A DNA stretch of 37,270 bases from an uncultured bacterium (GTDB taxonomy: Bacteria; Bacteroidota; Bacteroidia; Chitinophagales; Chitinophagaceae). The notes beneath the pieces are model-generated. The model was not told where the DNA came from and searched no databases. It saw nothing but the letters and a program-made list of their open reading frames with translations. The position numbers and the translations under genes are program-made. The stretch spans positions 1 through 37,270 of the forward strand of contig CAIXQW010000148.1 of assembly GCA_903921675.1 (NCBI GenBank). The letters are read 5' to 3'. Shown in pieces: positions 9,193 to 17,985 of the stretch. Position 1 is the stretch's first letter, and each line of letters starts with the position of its first letter.

Positions 9193-10436
9193 TTCATTTC
9201 TAATTTGCGCAACTTAGGCGCTTTCCAAGCAGTAATGATTACAACGATAAAAGTAATGATACCGCCAACTATTACACTTGGTATGGTGCCCAAATACTTA
9301 GCAGCAATGCTACTTTCTACAGTGCCAAGCTCATTGCTACTGCTTATAAATAGCATATTTACACTAGCTACTCTACCTTTCAATTCCTGAGGAGTATTTT
9401 TTTGCAATACGCTTTGTCTAATTACTACACTTACGCAATCTGCCATGCCGCCAATAAATAGTATTATAAAAGATAAATATACATTGGTACTAAGTGCAAA
9501 TAATATCATACATGCACCAAATATAGCAACACTCCATAATAATTTTTTACCAGCGTACTTATGCAATGGCAATACAGTAAGAATACCTGTCAATAAAATA
9601 CTGCCTAAGCCATGGGCACTGCGTAGCCATCCAAACCCTACTGCGCTGATGTGTAAAATATCTTTGGAAAAAACCGGTAGCAAAGCCTCAGCTCCTCCAA
9701 ATAATACTGCAAATAAATCTAAACTTAAACATGCTAATATTAGCTGATTGCTAAATACAAAATTTAGTCCTTTAGTTAGGCTCTCCATTACACTTTCTTT
9801 TACGGTAGAAATTATTGCCGGTTTACTACTAATATTCATTGCACTAATTACAGCAATTATCAAACAAGCTATCGTCATCACACTTACCATATGCATGCCG
9901 CTGTATGCCAAGATAGCACTGCCAACTAATGGGCCTAAAATACTACCTAAATACCAGGCTGTGGTGCTCCATGTAATTGCTTGCGCATCTTTGCCATTAG
10001 GCGTTACAAGGCTTAAAATGCTAAATGATACAGGAGCCAAAAATGCTCTGCCTGCTCCATTTAAAAATATTAAACTATACAAACCTATTAAAGTAACATT
10101 TAAGCTTGCAGGATTGAAAGAACTACTTAAATAGCCAATGCCAATTGCTACGAACAAATATCCAACTACTACAGCTAAGTACATTTTTTGCTTATCTGTT
10201 TTATCGGCTATATGGCCAGCATTTAGGCTAAATAAAAATGCTGGAATAATTTCGGCAAGGCCTATATAGCCAATATTTAATACATTGTGAGTGACGGTGT
10301 AAATATGATAACTAAGTGCTGTAGCTTGTGCATACAAACTAAATATTACAATAAATCGCAATATCATATACATGCTAAATTCTTTATTGCGCAATAAAGC
10401 CAATGCCGCGCCAAAGCCATTTTGTTGTATAGTCAT
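9189..10436 (-). CDS. MFS transporter
   Basis: 12-TM-like hydrophobic protein; 'NAGHIADKTDKQKMY' MFS loop 2-3 motif; start moved to ATG at 10436 (MTIQQNGFGAALALLRNKEF). Confidence 0.8.
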   Translation of the reverse strand: MTIQQNGFGAALALLRNKEFSMYMILRFIVIFSLYAQATALSYHIYTVTHNVLNIGYIGLAEIIPAFLFSLNAGHIADKTDKQKMYLAVVVGYLFVAIGIGYLSSSFNPASLNVTLIGLYSLIFLNGAGRAFLAPVSFSILSLVTPNGKDAQAITWSTTAWYLGSILGPLVGSAILAYSGMHMVSVMTIACLIIAVISAMNISSKPAIISTVKESVMESLTKGLNFVFSNQLILACLSLDLFAVLFGGAEALLPVFSKDILHISAVGFGWLRSAHGLGSILLTGILTVLPLHKYAGKKLLWSVAIFGACMILFALSTNVYLSFIILFIGGMADCVSVVIRQSVLQKNTPQELKGRVASVNMLFISSSNELGTVESSIAAKYLGTIPSVIVGGIITFIVVIITAWKAPKLRKLEMN

Positions 10437-10548
10437 GCAGTCGCAAAAGTAAGTGTTGAATTTGGAATTAGAAAAATTTATAATTTTCGCCATTCATCAC
10501 AAATCAAAAGTTTGCTTGTGCAATTCATATTACATTTGTAAAATAGTT

Positions 10549-11805
10549 TTGAAAAACATATTTATATATCTACAAAATGCATCTACTGTATGGCATGAAT
10601 TGCGCAATAATAAATTACGCACTTTACTTAGTTTATTAGGTATTAGCATTGGTATATTTTGCATCGTAGGTGTATTTACATTGGTAGATAGTTTAAAAAA
10701 TAATATCCAAGATAGCCTTAGCACTTTAGGTAATGATGTTTTGTATGTCAACAAATTTGCTTGGATGCCAGAAGATGGTGAAAAAGAATATCCTTTTTGG
10801 AAATATAAAAGCAGACCACAAGCCAAGCAAAATGAATTGAAGTGGATTAAAGAAAATGTGCCTACAGTTGGCTATGGTACGATGATTTTTAATGAAGGAG
10901 TAAATTTGAAATGGAATGGCAATACTGTAAGCGGCACCTTAAATGCTGTAAGCTACGATTTTATTCATATGCAAAATTTAGATATTGCAAGTGGTAGATA
11001 TTTTACAATAAGCGAAATGGCTGGTACAAGTAATGGTATTATTATTGGCGAGAATGTAAAAACAAATTTGTTTCAAAGTATTAATCCAATTGGAAGAAGT
11101 ATAAAGGTGTATGATAAAACCTTTACTGTAATTGGAGTGCTAAAAAAGAGAGGACAAGATGTAACCGGAATGCAATTGGATGATGGTGTAATTACTTCTT
11201 ACAATTACATTAATAGTTTTAAAAATATTGAAGATGATAAAATGGAGTTTCAGGATAATACGATTTTATTAAAACCCATAAAAGGCTATCCTGTAAAAGA
11301 CATGAAATACGAGGTAAAAGGCGCGCTGCGTGCTATTCGTAGAATTTCTCCAGGTAAAGGTGATACATTTTCATTTAATTTATTGAGTAATATTCAAGGC
11401 CAAGTAGAAAGCATTTTTGGTATGGTAAATGTGGCAGGCTTTTGTATTGGTTTACTTTCTTTGCTTGTAGGGGCATTTGGTATTGCCAATATTATGTTTG
11501 TAATTGTAAAAGAAAGAACCAGTCAAATAGGATTAAAAAAAGCAATTGGAGCCAAGCGTAATGTAATATTAATAGAGTTTTTAGTAGAAGCTGTAATGCT
11601 TTGTATTGTTGGTGGATTGATAGGAATTGGCATGGTAATGTTGCTAGCTTGGATAGCCAATTCATTTTCAGAATTTCCAGTTGGTCTATCACTTAATAAT
11701 TTTTTATTAGGCGTAGGTATTAGTGTAGTTGTGGGGATTTTAAGCGGCTTAATTCCTGCGCAACAAGCAAGTAAATTAAATCCTGTAGAGGCTATTAGGA
11801 GTTAG
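10549..11805 (+). CDS. ABC transporter permease, MacB/FtsX family
   Basis: 'WHELRNNKLRTLLSLLGISIGIFCIVGVFTLVDSL', C-term 'IVKERTSQIGLKKAIGAKRNVILIEFLVEAV...PAQQASKLNPVEAIRS'; likely TTG start at 10549 (track start 10453 gives an unlikely N-terminal extension). Confidence 0.85.
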   Translation: MKNIFIYLQNASTVWHELRNNKLRTLLSLLGISIGIFCIVGVFTLVDSLKNNIQDSLSTLGNDVLYVNKFAWMPEDGEKEYPFWKYKSRPQAKQNELKWIKENVPTVGYGTMIFNEGVNLKWNGNTVSGTLNAVSYDFIHMQNLDIASGRYFTISEMAGTSNGIIIGENVKTNLFQSINPIGRSIKVYDKTFTVIGVLKKRGQDVTGMQLDDGVITSYNYINSFKNIEDDKMEFQDNTILLKPIKGYPVKDMKYEVKGALRAIRRISPGKGDTFSFNLLSNIQGQVESIFGMVNVAGFCIGLLSLLVGAFGIANIMFVIVKERTSQIGLKKAIGAKRNVILIEFLVEAVMLCIVGGLIGIGMVMLLAWIANSFSEFPVGLSLNNFLLGVGISVVVGILSGLIPAQQASKLNPVEAIRS

Positions 11806-12373
11806 TATTCAAAAAATCAATCAACTTTGCCATTGCCTTTTTTCGATGGCTAAATTTATTTTTTTCTTCCAGATTCATTTCCGCAAAAGTTTTTGTGCTA
11901 CCATTAGGTACAAAAATTGGGTCGTAGCCAAATCCTTCATTCCCTATTGTTGTGTCAATAATTGTTCCTTCACAGATGCCAATAAATTGGAGCTGTTGCC
12001 CATCTATAATTAATGTAATAACTGTTTTAAAATATGCATCTCTATTGGATGAATCTTTTAAATTATGCAATAATTTTTTAATGTTTTTTTCTGCATTTGC
12101 ATCTTCTCCAGCGTATCTAGCACTTTTTACACCCGGCTCTCCATTTAGGCTAGGCACTATCAAACCCGTGTCTTCGCTAAAACAATTTTTACTATAATTA
12201 CTAAAAATAAACTTTGCCTTCGTTTCCGAATTTTCTTCTATTGTATCAAATGGTTCTTCTATTTCCTCAAGAATATTTGCTTCGCTCAAACTAATTATTT
12301 GCAGCTGTGCGGGCAGTATACTTTTAATTTCTTTTACTTTATTAGCATTATGGGTTGCAAATATTAATTCCAT
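11795..12373 (-). CDS. rdgB: Non-canonical purine NTP pyrophosphatase (RdgB/HAM1)
   Basis: 'MELIFATHNANKVKEIKSIL', 'FSEDTGLIVPSLNGEPGVKSARYAGE', 'GFGYDPIFVPNGSTKTFAEM', 'NKFSHRKKAMAKL'; start moved to the internal Met at 12373. Confidence 0.95.
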   Translation of the reverse strand: MELIFATHNANKVKEIKSILPAQLQIISLSEANILEEIEEPFDTIEENSETKAKFIFSNYSKNCFSEDTGLIVPSLNGEPGVKSARYAGEDANAEKNIKKLLHNLKDSSNRDAYFKTVITLIIDGQQLQFIGICEGTIIDTTIGNEGFGYDPIFVPNGSTKTFAEMNLEEKNKFSHRKKAMAKLIDFLNTNS

Positions 12374-12403
12374 TTTATATTTTAATTTTTTTGGATAGTG
12401 CAA

Positions 12404-12850
12404 TTAAATCTTAAATATTTTTTTCAAACTTTCCCATAAACTTTTTTTAGCTGCAGCATCATTGAGCATGGTGTGCAAAGGCATTGCTATGATTACATCT
12501 GCATTATTTATTTTTTGCACAACATTTATTTTTGGAGGCAATTTAAATACTTCATTGGCAATATATATTCCAAAGCTTAAAATAATTTCTGGATTAATGC
12601 GTTTTATTAATTCCAAAGTTTGTTCTTGCTGTTGAATAATAGCCATATAACAATCATCTGCACCAATACCACAAGCCTTCAGCATGTTATTTAGCATTGT
12701 TTCGCACTCATTATTTTCATCTTTTGGGTTTTTAAAAATGAGTATTTTCTTTTCAAATTTTCCAAGTAATTCCGGCATTTGGTCCAAAATGTTATCCACA
12801 AACAAGGTTTCGTTATATATACTTAATATCTGAGTTGTATCTTTTTCCAT
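12404..12850 (-). CDS. Conserved hypothetical protein, apparent operon with rdgB
   Basis: 148-aa ORF upstream of and co-oriented with rdgB; no family recognised confidently. Confidence 0.6.
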   Translation of the reverse strand: MEKDTTQILSIYNETLFVDNILDQMPELLGKFEKKILIFKNPKDENNECETMLNNMLKACGIGADDCYMAIIQQQEQTLELIKRINPEIILSFGIYIANEVFKLPPKINVVQKINNADVIIAMPLHTMLNDAAAKKSLWESLKKIFKI

Positions 12851-12912
12851 TTTTATTTATTTACCTTTACCACTTGGCAATATCGCCTACAAATTTAATA
12901 CGCTTTTAGTAT

Positions 12913-13971
12913 ATGGAAATCATCACACAAAAAGTTTCTGATAGTAGAATCAATCAAGTAGATCCACTAGATATCAAATTCGGGAAAATATATAGCGACC
13001 ACATGTTGGTAGCAGACTATCAAAATGAGCAATGGAGCAAAGCAGAAATTGTTCCTTACGAAGATTTGGTATTAAGCCCAGCTACAACTTGCTTACATTA
13101 TGGTCAGGCAATATTCGAAGGTATTAAAGCTTACAAAACACCTAGTGGCGAAGTAAAAATTTTCAGACCATATGAAAATTGGAAGCGTTTTAATCTAAGT
13201 GCGCAACGCATGGGTATGCCAGACGTGCCAGAAAATATATTTATGGATGGCATGAAACAATTAATAGCTTTAGACAGAGATTGGGTGCCAAGTAGCGAGG
13301 GTTGTAGCTTATACATCCGACCTTTTATGATTGCTACAGATGCATTTATTGGTGTAAAACCTGCAGAAGAATTTAAGTTTATAATTATTTCTAGTCCTGC
13401 AGGAGCATATTATGCACAGCCAATTAAAATATTTGTGCACGACAAGTATACGCGCGCTTGTGCAGGTGGTGTAGGCGAAGCAAAAGCAGCAGGGAACTAT
13501 GGCGCTACCATGATGCCAATGATGGAAGTCCGTAAAATGGGCTACGACCAAATTTTGTGGACAGACGCAGTGCATCATAAATATGTGCAAGAAATTGGAA
13601 CCATGAATGTATTTTTTGTGCTTGGAGATACAGTAGTAACGCCTGACTTAAAAGGTGGTACTATTTTGGCAGGTGTTACACGTGCTAGTATGATAGAAAT
13701 TTTAAAAGAAAAAGGAATAAAAATAGAAGAAAGACCAATAAGTATCGATGAAATTAGTGCTGCCTATGATGCCGGCCAATTAAACGAATGCTTTGGTGCA
13801 GGTACTGCTGCAGTAGTAGCGCCAATTGCAGAGTTGCATTACGAAGGCAAGGATATGAAAGTAAACACACCAAAAGAAAATTCTATTACAGATATGCTTA
13901 AAAAAGAATTAGCAGATATTAGATATGGAAGAATAGATGACAAACATAATTGGATGTATAAAGTTTGCTAA
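12913..13971 (+). CDS. ilvE: Branched-chain amino acid aminotransferase
   Basis: 352 aa; 'ATTCLHYGQAIFEGIKAYKTPSGEVKIFRP', 'CSLYIRPFMIATDAFIGVKPAEEFKFIIISSPAGAYY', 'VQEIGTMNVFFVLGD', 'ECFGAGTAAVVAPI'. Confidence 0.95.
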   Translation: MEIITQKVSDSRINQVDPLDIKFGKIYSDHMLVADYQNEQWSKAEIVPYEDLVLSPATTCLHYGQAIFEGIKAYKTPSGEVKIFRPYENWKRFNLSAQRMGMPDVPENIFMDGMKQLIALDRDWVPSSEGCSLYIRPFMIATDAFIGVKPAEEFKFIIISSPAGAYYAQPIKIFVHDKYTRACAGGVGEAKAAGNYGATMMPMMEVRKMGYDQILWTDAVHHKYVQEIGTMNVFFVLGDTVVTPDLKGGTILAGVTRASMIEILKEKGIKIEERPISIDEISAAYDAGQLNECFGAGTAAVVAPIAELHYEGKDMKVNTPKENSITDMLKKELADIRYGRIDDKHNWMYKVC

Positions 13972-13997
13972 TCTTTTAATTTTTAAATTATTAATGT

Positions 13998-14050
13998 GTT
14001 CGTGCATTAGTGGTAAAAATATGGCCACAAATGCACGAATTTTTTTATTG
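13998..14050 (+). terminator. Terminator-like hairpin built from repeat-family arms, downstream of ilvE
   Basis: TTCGTGCATTaGTGG-loop-CCACaAATGCACGAA followed by TTTTTTT. Confidence 0.6.
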
Positions 14051-14182
14051 TCTGTACACGAAAATTTCTTAAAAAAAATCATAATACACTTTAATGCATA
14101 TGCGACAATCAGTTAGGACTAAGATACCAGATTTTGTTGTTTGATTATTGAGAATTGATATAAAAGAAAATTTAAAGCACAT

Positions 14183-14199
14183 ATTCGTGCATTCGTGGC
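14183..14199 (-). repeat. Third copy of GCCACRAATGCACGAAT repeat
   Basis: ATTCGTGCATTCGTGGC; reverse complement GCCACGAATGCACGAAT, one mismatch from the copy at 14024-14040. Confidence 0.7.
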
Positions 14200-14204
14200 A
14201 TTTT

Positions 14205-16631
14205 TTACCGCATTAAAATTACATCTCCTTTTTTTACATATTCTACACCATCAGCAAGGCACTTGTATTTAAAGAAATAATAATAAGTACCCATATCGCA
14301 ATCTGCATTTTTATAACTGCCTTCCCATTTGTCTGCAATGCTTGCAGAAAACCAAACCTTTTCTCCAAATCTATTATAAATTTCAAAAGATTTAAGTTCT
14401 AAATTAATAAATGTTTTAGCATAAAAATCATCATTCAAGCCATCTCTATTAGGTGTAAAAATGTTGGGGAAAAATATAGACTCGCAACAAGTAGCTGGAG
14501 CAATAAATACTTTATCTAAAGCGATACAATTATTAGCATCTGTAATAATTACACTATAGTTGCCTGTAAATAAATTATTTATAGAAGCAGTAGTTTGAGG
14601 TGGAGTAATGGTCCAGCTATAGGTAAATGGTCCTGTGCCTCCAGAAATTGCAACGCTTGCACTGCCATCGTTATTTACACCAGCACATCCAATATCTTTT
14701 TTTGTAATTGTAGTAGTCATAGCTGGGCTTAATAATGCTATATTTATAACAGTGTCTTTTATACAATTATTCCCATCTTTTACTTGAATAGTATATGTAC
14801 CAGGAGTTAAATTGGTAAACACTCCTGTTGTTTGTGTGGTACTTGGTGGAATAAGTGTATAACTCAAAGTGCCATTACCACCAGTTGCTACTTCTGTAAT
14901 TTTTCCATCATTATCTCCTGCACATTTTATATCCGATTTAATCAATGTAATAATATCTATTGGTGGTGCTGTAGTAATAATTGCCGTGCTGCTTACTGTA
15001 CAATTATTTGCATCTTTTATTATAATTGTGTAGGTATTGGCATATAAGCCAGTAAAAGTACCTGTAGAATTTACGATGCCTATTGGTTGTAAAGTATATT
15101 GCAAGGTGCCACTTCCTCCGGTTGCAGTTGTAGTTAATGAACCACTACTTGTACCTGCGCAATTAGGACTAAATACAGCTAAATTATTAATATTGATGGT
15201 TGGTGATGCGGTAATAGTATGTGATGCAGTTTTTGTACAATTATTTGCATCTGTTACTACAATTGTATAATTATTTCCACCCAAATTATTAAATATACCA
15301 GTGGTATTATTGGTGCCTGTTGGTAGTAAAGTATAATTCAAACTACCTGTTCCTCCATTCGCATTGCATGTTATAATTCCATTGTTTGCGCCACTGCACA
15401 ATAAATTTGTAGAACTAGCAGCTATGCTTGCATTAATAGCATTTGGTTGAGTAATTACAAATGCATTTGATTTACTACATCCATTAGCATCGGTAACGGT
15501 TAGGGTATATGCGCTTTGGCTTAATCCATTAAATATACCTGTTGTATTAGAAATTGCACCAGGATTTAATAAATAAGTAATAGCGCCATTGACATTACTA
15601 GAAGTTACTGTTACTGTGCCATTTGTTCCTCCATTGCAAGCTACGTTGGTATTTATTTGCGAGGTAGTTAAAATATTTACAATTTGGGTAGAGGTGCTAG
15701 CAGCATTGCAGGGACCACTAGCTGTTACAGTTACGGTATAGGTTCCTCCAGCACTAAAAGTATGAGTTGGATTGGATGCAGTACTTGTATTGTTGGCACC
15801 ACTAGTTGGATCACCAAAATTCCATGCAAATGCATTAGGGCAAGGGCTAGATGCACTAGTAAATTGTACTGTATTAGCACCTGTGCATGCCCAAGTAAAA
15901 GATGTTAAATTTGCAGGTGCATCATATACTGCTACACTATCAAAAGCAAATCCATCATAGTTGTTGCAACTACTACCTGCACCAAATGCAAATCTAAACT
16001 TTACACTAGGCAAGCCTCCTAAACCAGTTAGGCAATGTTTGGCTAATACCCAGCCATTGCTGCCTCCGCCACCTTGGCAAATACCAGATGTGCTGCCACT
16101 ATTACCACACCAGCCATGTTTTACAATAGCTAATACATTTGTACAGCTTCCACTAGAACCTAAATGGGTAATGTTCCCAGAATTGAACCAATTACTAGTC
16201 ATACAATTTACAGGGTCTGTATTTGTACCTACGTTTATCCAAGTAGTACCGCCATTAATGCTATATTGGAATGTAGTCCCATCATAAGTATTTTCGCATT
16301 CCCAATATATTTTCATGGCAATGGCGGGATTTGGTATTGTTGTAAAATCAAAGCATGGACTTTCTACCCAACTCCTTTCGCAGTTAGTATATCCGGTACC
16401 TGTTAAACCGTCTGTTACCCAGCATTTCAGCCCAGCGCCAGCAGTTGTAATATTGGTTTTACTAGGCAATCCCCAAGCCCATGTATTTGAAGAGCCTCCG
16501 CTAGTCCAGTTGCCATTGGTGGTTTCAAAATTTTCAACATAAGGATAAACTGTTACACATTGTGCATTACTTCTATTTGGCAATATGAAAAATATGCTAA
16601 CAATGATTAATCCTTTTAGTAAATGTTGCAT
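14205..16631 (-). CDS. Secreted multidomain protein: PKD-like domain, SprB-type repeats, CHU_C/gliding-type T9SS C-terminus
   Basis: Signal peptide MQHLLKGLIIVSIFFILPNRSNAQ (start moved to 16631); PKD 'FAWNFGDPTSG...NPTHTFSAGGTYTVTVTA'; about five 'C.G...G..T..A.GG.G.L.YTL' repeats; C-term 'FFPNIFTPNRDGLNDDFYAK...FEIYNRFGEKVWFS'. Confidence 0.85.
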   Translation of the reverse strand: MQHLLKGLIIVSIFFILPNRSNAQCVTVYPYVENFETTNGNWTSGGSSNTWAWGLPSKTNITTAGAGLKCWVTDGLTGTGYTNCERSWVESPCFDFTTIPNPAIAMKIYWECENTYDGTTFQYSINGGTTWINVGTNTDPVNCMTSNWFNSGNITHLGSSGSCTNVLAIVKHGWCGNSGSTSGICQGGGGSNGWVLAKHCLTGLGGLPSVKFRFAFGAGSSCNNYDGFAFDSVAVYDAPANLTSFTWACTGANTVQFTSASSPCPNAFAWNFGDPTSGANNTSTASNPTHTFSAGGTYTVTVTASGPCNAASTSTQIVNILTTSQINTNVACNGGTNGTVTVTSSNVNGAITYLLNPGAISNTTGIFNGLSQSAYTLTVTDANGCSKSNAFVITQPNAINASIAASSTNLLCSGANNGIITCNANGGTGSLNYTLLPTGTNNTTGIFNNLGGNNYTIVVTDANNCTKTASHTITASPTININNLAVFSPNCAGTSSGSLTTTATGGSGTLQYTLQPIGIVNSTGTFTGLYANTYTIIIKDANNCTVSSTAIITTAPPIDIITLIKSDIKCAGDNDGKITEVATGGNGTLSYTLIPPSTTQTTGVFTNLTPGTYTIQVKDGNNCIKDTVINIALLSPAMTTTITKKDIGCAGVNNDGSASVAISGGTGPFTYSWTITPPQTTASINNLFTGNYSVIITDANNCIALDKVFIAPATCCESIFFPNIFTPNRDGLNDDFYAKTFINLELKSFEIYNRFGEKVWFSASIADKWEGSYKNADCDMGTYYYFFKYKCLADGVEYVKKGDVILMR

Positions 16632-16851
16632 TTTAAATAAAATGTGGTTTAATATGCAAAGGTAACGTTTAGATATTAAGTTACTAATATCAAATGCAAT
16701 AAGTTTACATTCTATCAACTGATTAGGATAAAAAGATAAATTTTGCTCAATGAAGCTATACTTAAAAGCCATAATGCAGGGAAATTGTCATAAATCAGGC
16801 TGTTAACAGCTAAAAAAGGTAATAATTATCTATTTTCATAAAAAATTATCT

Positions 16852-16859
16852 TACCTTTG
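16852..16859 (+). promoter_or_regulatory. Putative -7 element of the rpsL promoter (TACCTTTG)
   Basis: Matches the Bacteroidetes -7 consensus TAnnTTTG; 35 nt upstream of the rpsL ATG. Confidence 0.55.
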
Positions 16860-16894
16860 CAATCCTTAAAATAAAAAAAGGAATTTATAAAGCA

Positions 16895-17275
16895 ATGCCT
16901 ACTATCCAACAACTTGTGCGTAAAGGTCGTACAATTATTAGAGCTAAGAGCAAGAGCCGTGCATTAGATGCATGTCCTCAGCGCCGTGGGGTTTGTACTC
17001 GTGTGTACACCACCACTCCTAAGAAACCAAATTCAGCGTTACGTAAAGTAGCCAAGGTTCGTTTAACAAACAAAATTGAGGTTATCGCCTACATTCCAGG
17101 TGAGGGTCACAATTTACAAGAGCACAGTATCGTATTGATTCGTGGTGGTCGTGTAAAGGATCTTCCGGGTGTAAGATACCATATTGTGCGCGGTAGCCTA
17201 GATACTGCAGGTGTTAAAGACCGTAAGCAGTCTCGTAGTAAATACGGTACTAAAAAAGAAAAAAAGAAAAAATAA
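16895..17275 (+). CDS. rpsL: 30S ribosomal protein S12
   Basis: '[12 protein letters not shown]...[21 protein letters not shown]...[32 protein letters not shown]'. Confidence 0.98.
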   Translation: MPTIQQLVRKGRTIIRAKSKSRALDACPQRRGVCTRVYTTTPKKPNSALRKVAKVRLTNKIEVIAYIPGEGHNLQEHSIVLIRGGRVKDLPGVRYHIVRGSLDTAGVKDRKQSRSKYGTKKEKKKK

Positions 17276-17381
17276 AATCAATTCATCACTAATAAAAATT
17301 AGGGTATCAACTGAGTAAAGTGTTCTAACACTTGAAAAAAATCTGGGTGGTAACCGATCCTTTTAAAAAAATAGAAATAAA

Positions 17382-17849
17382 ATGAGAAAACAGCAAGCCA
17401 AAAAATTGCCTTTAGCACCAGATCCGAAGTTCGGAGATATTATGGTGACACGCTTTATCAACTGCTTAATGTGGGGCGGTAAAAAAAGTACGGCACAAAA
17501 TATATTCTACGATGCATTAGACAAAGTAGAAAAAACATTATCTGAACCAGGTTACGAAGTATGGAAAAAAGCAATGGCTAATGTAACTCCAGGTGTAGAA
17601 GTTCGTAGTCGCCGTATTGGTGGTGCTACTTTCCAAATTCCTAGTGAAGTAAGACCAGACCGCAAAATATCTTTATCTATCAAATGGATGATAAAATATA
17701 GCCGCGATAGAAATGGTAAAACAATGGCTGATAAATTAAGCAATGAAATCATCGCAGCAAGTAAAGGCGAGGGTGGTGCAATCAAGAAAAAAGAAGATAC
17801 ACATAAAATGGCAGATGCAAATAAAGCATTTAGTCACTTTAGAGTATAA
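17382..17849 (+). CDS. rpsG: 30S ribosomal protein S7
   Basis: 'MRKQQAKKLPLAPDPKFGDIMVTRFINCLMWGGKKSTAQNIFYDALD...PGVEVRSRRIGGATFQIPSEVRPDRK'. Confidence 0.98.
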   Translation: MRKQQAKKLPLAPDPKFGDIMVTRFINCLMWGGKKSTAQNIFYDALDKVEKTLSEPGYEVWKKAMANVTPGVEVRSRRIGGATFQIPSEVRPDRKISLSIKWMIKYSRDRNGKTMADKLSNEIIAASKGEGGAIKKKEDTHKMADANKAFSHFRV

Positions 17850-17869
17850 TTTTTCAATAAACAATTTTT

Positions 17870-17904
17870 AAAAAGCAACTGTTAATAATAATGGTTGCTT
17901 TTTT
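17870..17904 (+). terminator. Rho-independent terminator after rpsG
   Basis: AAAAAGCAAC-loop-GTTGCTTTTTT. Confidence 0.8.
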
Positions 17905-17985
17905 GTTCTACATATAATTTTACAATATTCAGACTATTTTTTCTCGTTTAATGTATAACTTTAATTAAATATTAAATTTTCTACA

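Noticed and set aside
14832-16542. Multiple plus-strand ORFs (60-108 aa) inside 14205-16631
   Set aside because: Antisense shadows of a repetitive Thr/Gly/Asn-rich coding sequence; the minus-strand protein has coherent domains and a signal peptide.
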